Assembly (NCBI RefSeq): GCF_030814135.1
Contig: NZ_JAUSUQ010000002.1
Coordinates: 186,001-250,000, forward strand
DNA: 64,000 nt
Source: Caldalkalibacillus uzonensis
GTDB lineage: Bacteria > Bacillota > Bacilli > Caldalkalibacillales > Caldalkalibacillaceae
Direction of reading: 5' to 3'
The notes beneath the pieces were generated by a model. That model had not been told where the DNA came from and ran no database searches. It saw only the letters and a list, made by a program, of their open reading frames with translations. The translations under genes were made by a program, and so were the position numbers. Shown one piece after another: positions 34,188-43,091 of this stretch. Within the stretch, counting starts at the first letter, position 1; each line of letters opens with the position of its first letter.

Positions 34188-35778
34188 GCCACTCACCTTC
34201 TGTCCGCTTAATCTCAACCTTGACCGCTGTCCCCTCTCCCACTTGGGTATCAACAGTGATGCTGCCCTGGTGTGCATCAACAATTTGTTTGACTAAGGCC
34301 AAGCCTATCCCTCGGCCCGTCGCTGCCTTGGTGCTGTATCCGTACTCAAACATGGACTGCTGCTCTGCCTCAGACATCCCTTTTCCTGTATCGCTAACCT
34401 CAACCACTAGCTGCTCTCGGTCTCCACTAACCTGGCACCATACTCTCTTTTCCCCCTCGCGTCCCGCACAGGATTCAATGGCATTATCCAGCAGGTTGCC
34501 TAAAATGGTGATCACCTCTCCTGCCTTTAATCCTCGGACAAGTTCTTTTAAATGGCTGGCCGGGTCAAGTTCAAAGGTGACACCGGCTTCCCTGGCCTTG
34601 GAACGTTTGCCCAGCAACAGGCCTGAAATGGCGTAGTTGCTGATATGATTTCGAATCAAACGGGCAAGATGTTCCTCATCTTCCGTTTCATCTAAGATGA
34701 TATTGAGCGCTTCCTCCGTACGTCCCAGCTGAATCAGGCCGGCTATGCTGTGCAAACGGTTCATATACTCATGATTTTGGGCACGCAGGTCATCCACCAG
34801 GGATTTGATGCCTGTCAATTCTTCAGCCAGGCGATGGGCTTCAGTATGATCAGTCATGGTCAGCACCGCTCCGGCAAATTGATCTCGCACATAGATAGGG
34901 TGCAAAGAGACGAGATACATTGTCCCCTGCACCATCGCCGGCTTATGAATAAAAGAGCGGTTCAAGTGATCCAAAGTCCCCAGCCAGTTATGCCGAAACA
35001 ATTCCCTTAGCTGGCCCGTAGACGTCTGCTCTGGCACACCCGTATACTCCTTGGCTAGTTTGTTCATAAACTGTATTTGCCCTGTCTCATCAGTAGCAAT
35101 GATGCCCATATCCATCGCCTGCATCACCGCAGAACGCTCCTCAAATAACTTGGCAATTTCATACGGTTCCAGGTTATAGGTTTGCTTTTTGATATTGTGG
35201 GCAAGTAAAAAAGAGCCGGCCAGTCCGATAAGCAGCCCCCAAACCAGCGACCACAGTAAGTCTCCTTGATACTGTTTGAGCAACGACTGAAAGGTTGGGG
35301 TTAAAATACCGACCACGGCAACCCCAACCTGGCGAATGCCTTCCTCATCCATAATAGGCACAAAGGCGCGTATGGCATAACCCTGTACCCCTTGTGCCTT
35401 GGATGTATATTCATGTTCAGACAGTGCCGCCCGTTCATCTCCGCCCTCAAAGACAGTACCGATCAAACTTTCTGAGGGGTGGGAATAACGGATGCGGTTC
35501 ATATCGATGATCACGATGTAGTTTACATTGGTGGCCAGCCTGACCCGCTCGGCAATGGGCTGGATGATCTCTTCGCCCCCCGGCTGCCCCACGTTGTCCC
35601 TGATATCAGGAAGTTGGGCCACCGTCCGGGCGATGGCAATGGCACGTTGTCCCAGTTCCTTTTCAAAAGCAGAAGAAACACTGAATAACATAAACAATCC
35701 GCTGGCCAGTACGGAGAATAAAACAAGCGAAAATGACAAAATCAACATTTTGGTCCGCAGTGAAATGTTCTTTTCCAT
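34180..35778 (-). CDS. dctS: Sensor histidine kinase of the DcuS/CitA/DctS type
   Basis: About 532 residues: one helix near 10-30, an extracytoplasmic Cache/PDC domain (NVNYIVIIDMNRIRYSHP typical of DcuS/CitA), a second helix (LLWSLVWGLLIGLAGSFLL), a cytoplasmic PAS domain (AVMQAMDMGIIATDETGQIQFMN), a dimerisation helix with the phosphorylated His in RAQNHEYMNRLHSIAG, and an ATPase domain (NLLDNAIES, DTGKGMS, GRGIGLALVKQI). It senses di- or tricarboxylates in known members. ATG 35778 is preferred to 35790 on length; the ribosome site is weak. Confidence 0.92.
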   Translation of the reverse strand: MEKNISLRTKMLILSFSLVLFSVLASGLFMLFSVSSAFEKELGQRAIAIARTVAQLPDIRDNVGQPGGEEIIQPIAERVRLATNVNYIVIIDMNRIRYSHPSESLIGTVFEGGDERAALSEHEYTSKAQGVQGYAIRAFVPIMDEEGIRQVGVAVVGILTPTFQSLLKQYQGDLLWSLVWGLLIGLAGSFLLAHNIKKQTYNLEPYEIAKLFEERSAVMQAMDMGIIATDETGQIQFMNKLAKEYTGVPEQTSTGQLRELFRHNWLGTLDHLNRSFIHKPAMVQGTMYLVSLHPIYVRDQFAGAVLTMTDHTEAHRLAEELTGIKSLVDDLRAQNHEYMNRLHSIAGLIQLGRTEEALNIILDETEDEEHLARLIRNHISNYAISGLLLGKRSKAREAGVTFELDPASHLKELVRGLKAGEVITILGNLLDNAIESCAGREGEKRVWCQVSGDREQLVVEVSDTGKGMSEAEQQSMFEYGYSTKAATGRGIGLALVKQIVDAHQGSITVDTQVGEGTAVKVEIKRTEGEWHD

Positions 35779-35810
35779 ATAACACCACATCCATCAGATA
35801 CTGGAACCAG

Positions 35811-36602
35811 CTAAGGATTGCGCACCATAGACTCCCATTCAGCATACAGCCTCTGGTAATAGCGTAAGTTCTCAGGATCCTTGGCCCTGTCTTTCAAACG
35901 TTGTTCATGTTTAAGAGCATTCTTTCTCATCCGCTTCAAAATACGTTTCACCTTTTTCAGGTGCTTTTTCCACTGTTTATCAGGCTTATGCTCCTTCAAG
36001 CAAACGGCAAATTGATCAGAGAGAGGGATCGATTGATACTGAACATAATATTGTTTAAACAGGGTATGTTCAAACTGGGTGATGATCCGTTCCACTTCCT
36101 GATCGATTTCAGGATCAATAAACTGCTGTTCCCGCTTTTTTTTGCCCAGATCAATGGCTTCCAGATCAAGCTGATAGATTTGATCCTGACAATCAAGAAC
36201 CTGACGAACGGCTGCCTGGGCTTGATCGATCATCTCTCTCAAGCTATGATCCTCCGGTTGGAACATTTCCAGGGCCTCAAAGTGCTCGATCACGCCATTA
36301 AACTTACACATATCCTGTTCGACCACGTCTCCCCATTCTCCCTGAAACCGTTTAAACAACAGATTATACCTGTTAAAAGCCCGGTTAATCCGTACCGCAT
36401 CCTCACGGTGGATGGCCCTGCCTTCATCATCAATGACCAAAAATCCGCTGACATGGGCTGCCCCCTTTCTGCGGGGAAAAAAATAGGCCGTTCGGAAAGC
36501 TTTGCCCTTTTCCTTATACTCATAGCTGAAGAAGCGGTACTCCTCATTCTCTTGCCTATATTGATCCACTGTGGGATGGTTAGCATCTTTGAGCATGCTC
36601 AC
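35811..36602 (-). CDS. Hypothetical charged helical protein
   Basis: A protein of 263 residues with no membrane segment. The N-terminal part (ENEEYRFFSYEYKEKGKAFR, FLVIDDEGRAI) looks like a small beta-rich unit; from about residue 90 on it is helical and rich in Glu, Gln, Lys and Arg, ending in a very basic stretch (KKHLKKVKRILKRMRKNALK). GTG 36602 is chosen because GAGGTG is 7 bases upstream; TTG 36617 overlaps that site. It follows the dUTPase gene by 20 bp. Family not recognised. Confidence 0.7.
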   Translation of the reverse strand: MSMLKDANHPTVDQYRQENEEYRFFSYEYKEKGKAFRTAYFFPRRKGAAHVSGFLVIDDEGRAIHREDAVRINRAFNRYNLLFKRFQGEWGDVVEQDMCKFNGVIEHFEALEMFQPEDHSLREMIDQAQAAVRQVLDCQDQIYQLDLEAIDLGKKKREQQFIDPEIDQEVERIITQFEHTLFKQYYVQYQSIPLSDQFAVCLKEHKPDKQWKKHLKKVKRILKRMRKNALKHEQRLKDRAKDPENLRYYQRLYAEWESMVRNP

Positions 36603-36622
36603 TGTCTGACACCTCAACTTTT

Positions 36623-37114
36623 TTAGTACCCTTGTTCTTGGCGCTGGTGATTCACTTCATTTTTCTTCTTATAAGCCTGTTCAATTTCTTCCCAGGAAAA
36701 ACCTAACCGCTGCCCTAAATCAATGACCGATTGAAAGAGCGCCTGATAGGCTTGTCCATCCTCTGTTTGCGCAAAGCGTGTGATACAATCGAATACCTGG
36801 TGAAATGCTTCCACCTCAGTCACAGCGATGTTTCTCTTTTCGATGCGGACCAGTTGGTCAAACCCTTTCTCCAGCCCGATCGACAAAACAAAGTGCAGGG
36901 CATCCACATACTCTTCCAGGATGATGTCTCGTGGCGAAGGGGGTTTGATGCTCCAAAATTTAAAGCAACGGGTTTCATTAGCCAGCTCCCCCAGCTCCAC
37001 TTCCAGGGCTAGAATTTTTTTGGGAATCAAATTTTGGTGAAAAAGACCATGTTTTGCTATGATTTTGTCATCCAATTCTTTCTGAATCTCAAATAATGGC
37101 TGCAAGTTGACCAC
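36623..37114 (-). CDS. Dimeric dUTPase / all-alpha NTP pyrophosphohydrolase
   Basis: A 163-residue all-alpha enzyme of the dUTPase_2/MazG-like superfamily. Metal-binding helices are visible: EVELGELANETRCFKFW (ExxE) and EEYVDALHFVLSIG (ExxD). These enzymes hydrolyse dUTP to dUMP and keep uracil out of DNA, although some members act on other nucleotides. GTG 37114 has GGGAGG 8 bases upstream. It heads a probable two-gene operon with the unknown protein downstream. Confidence 0.85.
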   Translation of the reverse strand: MVNLQPLFEIQKELDDKIIAKHGLFHQNLIPKKILALEVELGELANETRCFKFWSIKPPSPRDIILEEYVDALHFVLSIGLEKGFDQLVRIEKRNIAVTEVEAFHQVFDCITRFAQTEDGQAYQALFQSVIDLGQRLGFSWEEIEQAYKKKNEVNHQRQEQGY

Positions 37115-37188
37115 GGTCAGTGCCTCCCGTTTTTGATCTTCATTTTAACATACAACAAACCACGGCTGTACTGCTTGAGGCGTTCTTA

Positions 37189-38976
37189 TCATGCCAAACT
37201 CTTTCCAGCTCTTTTGGACACAACAGGCAAAATAATATCAACTGTCGTACCTTCATTCACTTTGCTACAAATTTCCAGACGCCCTTCATGCACTTCGATA
37301 ATTTTGTGACTCACCATTAAACCCAGGCCGGTCCCTTTTTCTTTAGTAGAATAGAAAGGCTCGCCAAGCATGGCCATACGCTCTTCCGGAATGCCGCAGC
37401 CTTGATCTTTGACACTTATCAAAATGTGGTTGTCATCATAACGCTGGATGTCTACGATCACTTGCCCACCATCCGGCATTGCTTCAATGGCGTTTTTCAA
37501 GATGTTGATAAACACTTGCTTGAGTTGATTTTCTTCACAATATATGAGGGGAATATCATTTTCTGATCGGGTTAAAATTTCAACGTTGCTCAATATCGCT
37601 TGGGTATTTAATAAGGTGATGACGTGATCGAGCAACCCTTTTACATTTTTTGGTTGAAAGTTTAAAGCTTGGGGTTTTTTCGCTAATAACAAAAATTCAC
37701 TGACAATCAAGTTAATCCGGTCCAGTTCTGAAAGCATGATAGAATAATATTCTTCTTTTTTACCATACCCCGATTGTAACAATTGTACAAAGCCCTTGAG
37801 CGACGTTAACGGATTACGGATTTCGTGGGCTACCCCAGCGGCTAGCTCCCCCACAACGGCCAGCTTTTCAGATTTAAGCAGCCATTCCTCTGATTTTTTG
37901 CGCTCTGTAATATCATTGGCCACAATAAGCGTAGCAGGCTTTCCTTTATAACTGATCCGTGTGGAAGTGATTTCCGTAAAGATCACCTGTCCGTCAAGTC
38001 TTTTCACCTTGCGTTCACGCTGGTGACTGGTCACCCCTTCATTCAGTACCTTGTACCTGATTCTTTTCACGTCCCTCTTATTGTCGGGATGTACAAACTC
38101 ATAAATGGATTTGCCAATAATCTCTTTAGGATGTGAGCCTCCCAACAAGTTCACACCAGCATCATTAAGAAATACGATCTTGTCATCCACGGTAACGCCA
38201 ATCCCAACCGGACAGACATCCAGTAATAACTGCAAGCGCTCTTTGGTCTCTGTAAGCTCTTTTGCGGCCTTCTTTCTTTCTGTTATATCCCGGCCGATCA
38301 CCACAAGCCCCTTGCGACTACCATCCGGATTAAATAAAGGGACTCTAATAACATCGAAGATTTTGGCCGGCCCATCAGGCTGGGGGATCACTTCTTCACA
38401 GCGGACGATGCTTTTTGTGCGCCATGCCTGTTCATCTGATGCTTCACAACCCAACAGCACTTCTTTGAAAAAAGGACTGTACTCAGCCAGCTCAGTATCT
38501 TTTTTACCCTTATAAGGGGTGTCTTTAAGTTGGAAAAGCTCCAGGCCAAATTGATTCACTTCAAGCCATCTTCCTTCTCCATCTTTAAAGTTAACAAAGT
38601 CAGGCATAGCGTTAATCAAGGTACGTAACTGCTGTTCATTCTGTTCAAGCTGCTGCCTTAGAGGGTCTTTTGTGATCCTGAAATGGGTCAGGGTTATGAT
38701 GACTAACCAGTTTAACATGGTCGACAGCACCAAGCCAGGCAGATGCCCCTCAGGCCATTCTGTTTTTAATAGCACCAGCTCCACACCATATTTCAAAACA
38801 CTAAAAGACAAAGCGGTTAACACAGCCACTTTCCAACTGGGATAACTGATGACGATAGCAATAGCGGGTATAACCAACAGCGTCCATAAAAAAGGCTGGT
38901 GCCATACCAGGTTAAAAATAATGGTGGACAGCAAAGTAATGCCGACAAATAAGTGGGTATAGGCTTGATTTACCAT
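37189..38976 (-). CDS. PAS-containing sensor kinase, sporulation-kinase-like
   Basis: A 595-residue membrane histidine kinase: four to five helices in residues 5-115, two PAS domains (RTLINAMPDFVNFKDGEGRW; LQLLLDVCPVGIGVTVDDKI) each closing with DITERKK, then the His box ELAAGVAHEIRNPLTSLKGF and ATPase motifs (NILKNAIEAMPDGG, DQGCGIPEE, GTGLGLMVSHKIIE). The His box is of the type found in Kin sporulation kinases that phosphorylate Spo0F. ATG 38976 is chosen for AGGAGT 9 bases upstream; longer frames lack a site. No cognate regulator is adjacent, consistent with a phosphorelay kinase. Confidence 0.88.
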   Translation of the reverse strand: MVNQAYTHLFVGITLLSTIIFNLVWHQPFLWTLLVIPAIAIVISYPSWKVAVLTALSFSVLKYGVELVLLKTEWPEGHLPGLVLSTMLNWLVIITLTHFRITKDPLRQQLEQNEQQLRTLINAMPDFVNFKDGEGRWLEVNQFGLELFQLKDTPYKGKKDTELAEYSPFFKEVLLGCEASDEQAWRTKSIVRCEEVIPQPDGPAKIFDVIRVPLFNPDGSRKGLVVIGRDITERKKAAKELTETKERLQLLLDVCPVGIGVTVDDKIVFLNDAGVNLLGGSHPKEIIGKSIYEFVHPDNKRDVKRIRYKVLNEGVTSHQRERKVKRLDGQVIFTEITSTRISYKGKPATLIVANDITERKKSEEWLLKSEKLAVVGELAAGVAHEIRNPLTSLKGFVQLLQSGYGKKEEYYSIMLSELDRINLIVSEFLLLAKKPQALNFQPKNVKGLLDHVITLLNTQAILSNVEILTRSENDIPLIYCEENQLKQVFINILKNAIEAMPDGGQVIVDIQRYDDNHILISVKDQGCGIPEERMAMLGEPFYSTKEKGTGLGLMVSHKIIEVHEGRLEICSKVNEGTTVDIILPVVSKRAGKSLA

Positions 38977-39143
38977 ACTATAATAACTCCTATCTCTTTT
39001 TCCTGCGTGGTCTCCACTCATATTAAAGATAACATATTGGCCCTGATTTGTAGCGCTGTGTGATTTGAACAAATATTATGTGAAGCATTCCCCATCATAG
39101 AACTACGATTCATTTGAGTCACCTTCTTTACTATACGACTAAA

Positions 39144-39178
39144 TGTACCCATGGTACAATATAATAGAACATTTGTTC
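39144..39178 (+). promoter_or_regulatory. yojF promoter region with two palindromes
   Basis: A TATAAT at 39160-39165 is overlapped by a palindrome TGTACC-CAT-GGTACA (39144-39158) and followed by GAAC-ATTT-GTTC (39167-39178), which has the GAAC-N4-GTTC core of Bacillus LexA boxes. No clear -35 is present. Both sites are candidates for repressor binding. Confidence 0.4.
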
Positions 39179-39196
39179 AGGAAGGTGGAGAAAGAG

Positions 39197-39547
39197 ATGA
39201 AACCGATTATTACCGTGCAGGTGCAGGCCTTTCTGAATCAGTACAAAAATAAGGACTTATTTCTCCATTTGGAGACCACTAGCGGTACATATGCCGCTCA
39301 ACAATATGAAAAGCGAGTGGTACCAGGGGCTTATATCCGTAACGGACTGATCCGGTATCAGCAAGGAAAAATTAAGGGGAACGGCCCATACCGGGTAGGA
39401 TTAAAGATGAAGCTGGGCTGGATCTATGCCGAAGGTCTAACTCACTTCGAGATTAACCACCAGGGACGTTTACTGCTTGCCGGCTACGATTCTGTGGGAA
39501 ACCTGACTGTTGCTCTGCAATTGAGCGAAGAACCGTTTGAATTGTGA
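39197..39547 (+). CDS. yojF: YojF-like protein (DUF1806), partner of BshB2
   Basis: A 116-residue soluble protein, beta-rich (ITVQVQAFLNQYKNKDLFLHLETT, VPGAYIRNGLIRY, AEGLTHFEINHQGRLLLAGYD). In Bacillus the equivalent gene lies just before bshB2, as here. ATG 39197 follows GGAAGGTGGAG. Its role is unknown; the fixed neighbourhood suggests a link to bacillithiol metabolism. Confidence 0.82.
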   Translation: MKPIITVQVQAFLNQYKNKDLFLHLETTSGTYAAQQYEKRVVPGAYIRNGLIRYQQGKIKGNGPYRVGLKMKLGWIYAEGLTHFEINHQGRLLLAGYDSVGNLTVALQLSEEPFEL

Positions 39548-39569
39548 TTTTTGGAAGGGAGGTCTAGTT

Positions 39570-40250
39570 TTGGCCCAAGGTGAATTACATAAGGAACGTC
39601 ATGTGGCTGTCATTTTCCCACACCCTGATGATGAGTCCTTTGTGGCTGCCGGAACCATTGCTTTACTGAGCCAAAATGGCATACCTATCACTTATATTTG
39701 CGGCACCCTTGGAGAAATGGGGCGCAGAATGGGCAATCCCATTTTAGCCAATCGTGAAACATTGCCTCAACTCCGCAAAAAAGAATTGGATAAAGCGTGT
39801 GCGATTTTGGGCATTGAAGATGTGAGACTATTAGGATTACGGGACAAGACCCTTGAATTTGAGGATGAAACATGGCTGATCAGTAAAATCAGCAACCTGT
39901 TGAAGGAGATACAACCCTCTTTGGTGATTACCTTTTATCCGGGTCATGCCATACATCCCGATCATGATGCACTAGCTTACGCTGTGGTCAAAGCACTCGC
40001 CCGGTTTCCGGCTGAAACTCGTCCGGGCGTATGGTGCCAGGCCATTTCGCACCAGCGGATTGAAGCGCTTGGCCAACCTGATGTCGTGATTGATATTAGA
40101 GCTGTGGCAGATAAAAAGATCGCAGCGATGAAGGCTCACTTATCCCAGACCAAGGAGATGATGAAAGAGTTGGAACAAAAGATCGCAGCGGAGGAACCTG
40201 AAGCTTTGCGCTGGGTCCAGTACGAGGAGTTTTGGACGTATCGAGTTTAG
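39570..40250 (+). CDS. bshB2: Bacillithiol biosynthesis deacetylase BshB2
   Basis: A 226-residue zinc-dependent deacetylase (LmbE/PIG-L fold) that removes acetate from GlcNAc-malate or related conjugates in bacillithiol synthesis. Zinc and catalytic residues are in FPHPDDESFVAAG, and the second histidine is in HAIHPDHDALAYAV. TTG 39570 is chosen since GGGAGGT lies 7 bases upstream; ATG 39537 inside yojF has no site. It is followed by a terminator at 40264-40293. Confidence 0.88.
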   Translation: MAQGELHKERHVAVIFPHPDDESFVAAGTIALLSQNGIPITYICGTLGEMGRRMGNPILANRETLPQLRKKELDKACAILGIEDVRLLGLRDKTLEFEDETWLISKISNLLKEIQPSLVITFYPGHAIHPDHDALAYAVVKALARFPAETRPGVWCQAISHQRIEALGQPDVVIDIRAVADKKIAAMKAHLSQTKEMMKELEQKIAAEEPEALRWVQYEEFWTYRV

Positions 40251-40263
40251 ATTACGTTCTATG

Positions 40264-40293
40264 GTGTGCTTCTAAGTAGAGCACACTTTTTTT
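40264..40293 (+). terminator. Terminator of yojF-bshB2
   Basis: GTGTGCT / AGCACAC stem with a nine-base loop and a run of seven T. Confidence 0.85.
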
Positions 40294-40429
40294 AATAATC
40301 TTGTCAAGTGATGCTGAGTATACATCCTGATCTAAACCAAGTGAATAATCTGCAGCGGAAGATTAATACTAAGAAAAGCTGCTATCGCAGCCTTAACAGA
40401 TGCCTGTTAAATGAATGGAGGTGAGAAAC

Positions 40430-40675
40430 ATGGCTAAAATCGCGGTGGAAGATAGTTTGGGCAATGTTAAGCAGATTCTCCAAGAAAATGGACATGAAGT
40501 TGTCTCTTTAAACGGAGGGAATGTCCCTGACTGTGACTGTTGCGTTGTATCCGGGCAGGACGACAACGTCATGGGCATGGAGGAACTAGCAACCGAAGTT
40601 TCCGTCATCAATGCAGAGGGATTAACAGCTGAGGAAGTATTGTCAGCTGTCAGTGAACGATTGAACCGGAAATAA
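40430..40675 (+). CDS. YkuS-like small protein (UPF0180)
   Basis: An 81-residue protein of the YkuS/UPF0180 family: MAKIAVEDSLGNVKQILQEN, then NVPDCDCCVVSGQDDNVMGMEE. The CDCC cysteine cluster (residues about 35-38) is notable. ATG 40430 has GGAGGTGAG upstream. It forms its own transcription unit between two terminators. Function unknown; relatives occur across Bacillaceae. Confidence 0.82.
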   Translation: MAKIAVEDSLGNVKQILQENGHEVVSLNGGNVPDCDCCVVSGQDDNVMGMEELATEVSVINAEGLTAEEVLSAVSERLNRK

Positions 40676-40691
40676 GTTGTTGAACCGGCCC

Positions 40692-40723
40692 AAGAGGATG
40701 TCTCAGCGATATCCTCTTTTTTA
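40692..40723 (+). terminator. Terminator after YkuS-like gene
   Basis: AAGAGGAT / ATCCTCTT stem followed by six T. Confidence 0.8.
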
Positions 40724-40729
40724 TGATGG

Positions 40730-41644
40730 TCACTGTTTAAGTGTAGAGGCAGAGTCGTTTTCCAATACCATTTTTACAGTATCGATCAGTTTCTCAACTG
40801 CTTTGGTCAACACCATTTCCTTACGATAAACAAAACAGGTCGTCACTTTGCCATACTCAATAGGTATGGCGTGGCAAACCAATGTTTTAGGAGCAGTGAT
40901 ACGCTGAATGACCGATTTAGGCAAGAGGGAGACACCTAATCCAGCATGAACACAACCTATAATCGCTTCCAATGAACCAAACTCCATGATCTTGTGAGGC
41001 ATAATATTTTCCGCATGCAACCATTGCTCCAGCTTTTTTCGATAAGAGCAACCTTGCTTAAAAACAAGAAGCGTGTTTTTTTCCAGACTACTATATGCAT
41101 AACGATCTTCATCCGTAGAAACGGTATCTGTGGATCTTGGGCTGATCAGAACCAATTCTTCTTCAATGATTGCTTGTTGGGCAAGATCAGGATGACGGAT
41201 CGGGCCCGCCACAAATGCCCCATCCAGTTCATAGTGCAACACTTTTCTAACGAGCTCTTCAGTTGGACCGGTGGCTAACAACAAATCAACCTCTGGGTAG
41301 CGGGAATGAAAAACTGATAGAGCGTCTGGTAAACGGACCGCAGCCGTTGTCTCCATGGAGCCGATCGTAATAGAGCCCCGGGGGACATCTGAATCGGTGA
41401 CTACTTTCTCCGCTTCATGAACTAAATTCAGAATTCTCTCCGCATAGTTAACCAGCTGTTTACCTGACAGGGTTAACGTCACTCCATGGCGATGACGGTA
41501 AAAAAGAGGCGTTTTAAAATGAGACTCCAGCCTTTGTATTTTGGAGGTCACTGTGGATTGAACATAGCCCAACTCCTGAGCAGCCCGGGAAATGCTCCCC
41601 TGTTTTGCCACAGTTTTAAAGACAATAAGGTCTTGAATATCCAT
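40730..41644 (-). CDS. LysR-family transcriptional regulator
   Basis: A 304-residue LysR-type regulator: N-terminal helix-turn-helix (KQGSISRAAQELGYVQSTVTSKIQRLE) and a C-terminal periplasmic-binding-protein-like effector domain (GSITIGSMETTAAVRLPDAL, DGAFVAGPIRHPDL). ATG 41644 follows GGAAGGAGGGG; the longer frame from 41665 would include that site. It is divergent from the YbfB/YjiJ-type MFS gene with a strong palindrome between them, so it probably controls that transporter and perhaps itself. Confidence 0.92.
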   Translation of the reverse strand: MDIQDLIVFKTVAKQGSISRAAQELGYVQSTVTSKIQRLESHFKTPLFYRHRHGVTLTLSGKQLVNYAERILNLVHEAEKVVTDSDVPRGSITIGSMETTAAVRLPDALSVFHSRYPEVDLLLATGPTEELVRKVLHYELDGAFVAGPIRHPDLAQQAIIEEELVLISPRSTDTVSTDEDRYAYSSLEKNTLLVFKQGCSYRKKLEQWLHAENIMPHKIMEFGSLEAIIGCVHAGLGVSLLPKSVIQRITAPKTLVCHAIPIEYGKVTTCFVYRKEMVLTKAVEKLIDTVKMVLENDSASTLKQ

Positions 41645-41683
41645 TTTTCCCCTCCTTCCATGCACATGGTGGCTTTTATAATG

Positions 41684-41708
41684 TTTATATCGATATTATC
41701 GATATAAA
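41684..41708. promoter_or_regulatory. LysR-type operator palindrome
   Basis: Twelve-base arms TTTATATCGATA / TATCGATATAAA around a single T. The core ATC-N9-GAT fits the T-N11-A rule of LysR regulator boxes. It is centred 52 bp upstream of the LysR start and about 100 bp upstream of the MFS start. Confidence 0.7.
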
Positions 41709-41798
41709 AGATTTTATATTATCATTTTACTTAATATATTATCATTTGTTATGTTGGAAATGAAGTGAATATTTCTACTCTTTTGTAACAGGAGAGAG

Positions 41799-43016
41799 AT
41801 GATCATGAACAATAAAGCACCTCCTCTATTGATACTGGCCGGGGGAATGGCCGCTCTTATGATCGCCATGGGGATTGGGCGTTTTGCTTATACTGCCATT
41901 CTACCACCGATGCAGTCCGGTACCGGACTGACGGATGACATGGCAGGCTATCTGGCCTCAAGTAATTACTTAGGTTACCTTCTAGGTGCATTGGCAGCCG
42001 GATTATTAGCTGGAAGACGTCAGACCTTTTTTTACTTACTTTTTCTTCTGGTCAACATTGCGACGACTATAGCGATGGGTATGACAAGCCATTATGGATT
42101 GTGGCTGTTTATCCGTTTTCTGTCAGGGCTGACCAGTGGCATCGTCTTTGTTATAGCTTCCAGTCTTGTTTTGGATTTTCTGACTCAGAACCAGCGTTTG
42201 TCTTGGTCAGGGCTGTTTTACAGCGGTGTAGGCATGGGGATTGTGCTCAGTGGATTATTGGTTCCTGTGCTTGACCTCTATTTTGGATGGCAGGGCGCTT
42301 GGATCGGCTTAGGTGTCTTGGCCCTCGCCTTGAGCAGCTTAACTGTGACAGCACTGCGAGGAACAGTGTCTGCCAAAAGGGAAGGGACAGGGAGACAACT
42401 TCAAACACCTGCCAAACACCCAACCAAGATAATCCTGCCCTGGCTGATTGCCGCTTACGGATGTGAGGGCGCTGGTTATATTGTCAGCGGCACGTTTCTG
42501 GTTGCCCTGGTTCAGAGCATGCCTGAACTTTCCTCTTTTTCTGCTTTAATCTGGGTGTTTGTAGGGATTGCCGCCATCCCGTCTTGCTACATTTGGGCCT
42601 TCTTGGCAACAAAATGGGGCAATCTCAACACAGTGCAACTCGCTTTCTTCACCCAGATGATCGGTGTTGCCTTGCCCGTTTATGTCCCCACCTTTTTTGG
42701 TATCCTTAGCGGTGCCTGCTTGTTTGGCGCAACATTTATGGGCATTACCACGCTAGCGATATCAGAAGCCAGAAGACTTGCACCAAGCCAAAGCGGCAAA
42801 GTGATTGGAATCATGACCGGTGTATATGGGATTGGCCAGATGATTGCTCCTGCTGTGGCCGGCATTTTAATCAGCCACAATGGACATTATGACTCTGCTC
42901 TGTTATTGGCAGCCATGATTTTGCTTTGTGGCATGGTTGTCTTAGGGGTCGGACAACGGCTAACCAACAGAGTAAAGCCCGGCCTTACTGACACCCCGGC
43001 GAAAGACATCTGCTAA
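41799..43016 (+). CDS. YbfB/YjiJ-family MFS transporter
   Basis: A 405-residue 12-helix transporter. The opening LAGGMAALMIAMGIGRFAYTAILPPMQ and DDMAGYLASSNYLGYLLGALAA are signatures of the YbfB/YjiJ group (MFS_4). ATG 41799 with AGGAG four bases upstream, or ATG 41805 ten bases downstream of that site. Transcribed away from the LysR gene. Substrate unknown; the tautomerase encoded 75 bp downstream hints at an aromatic or unsaturated acid, which is only a guess. Confidence 0.87.
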   Translation: MIMNNKAPPLLILAGGMAALMIAMGIGRFAYTAILPPMQSGTGLTDDMAGYLASSNYLGYLLGALAAGLLAGRRQTFFYLLFLLVNIATTIAMGMTSHYGLWLFIRFLSGLTSGIVFVIASSLVLDFLTQNQRLSWSGLFYSGVGMGIVLSGLLVPVLDLYFGWQGAWIGLGVLALALSSLTVTALRGTVSAKREGTGRQLQTPAKHPTKIILPWLIAAYGCEGAGYIVSGTFLVALVQSMPELSSFSALIWVFVGIAAIPSCYIWAFLATKWGNLNTVQLAFFTQMIGVALPVYVPTFFGILSGACLFGATFMGITTLAISEARRLAPSQSGKVIGIMTGVYGIGQMIAPAVAGILISHNGHYDSALLLAAMILLCGMVVLGVGQRLTNRVKPGLTDTPAKDIC

Positions 43017-43091
43017 GTGGTGCTAATTTCCACATAACGAAGTGAGAATCCATTACTCAGAATCTATGACACGTTAGAAAGGATGATACAG

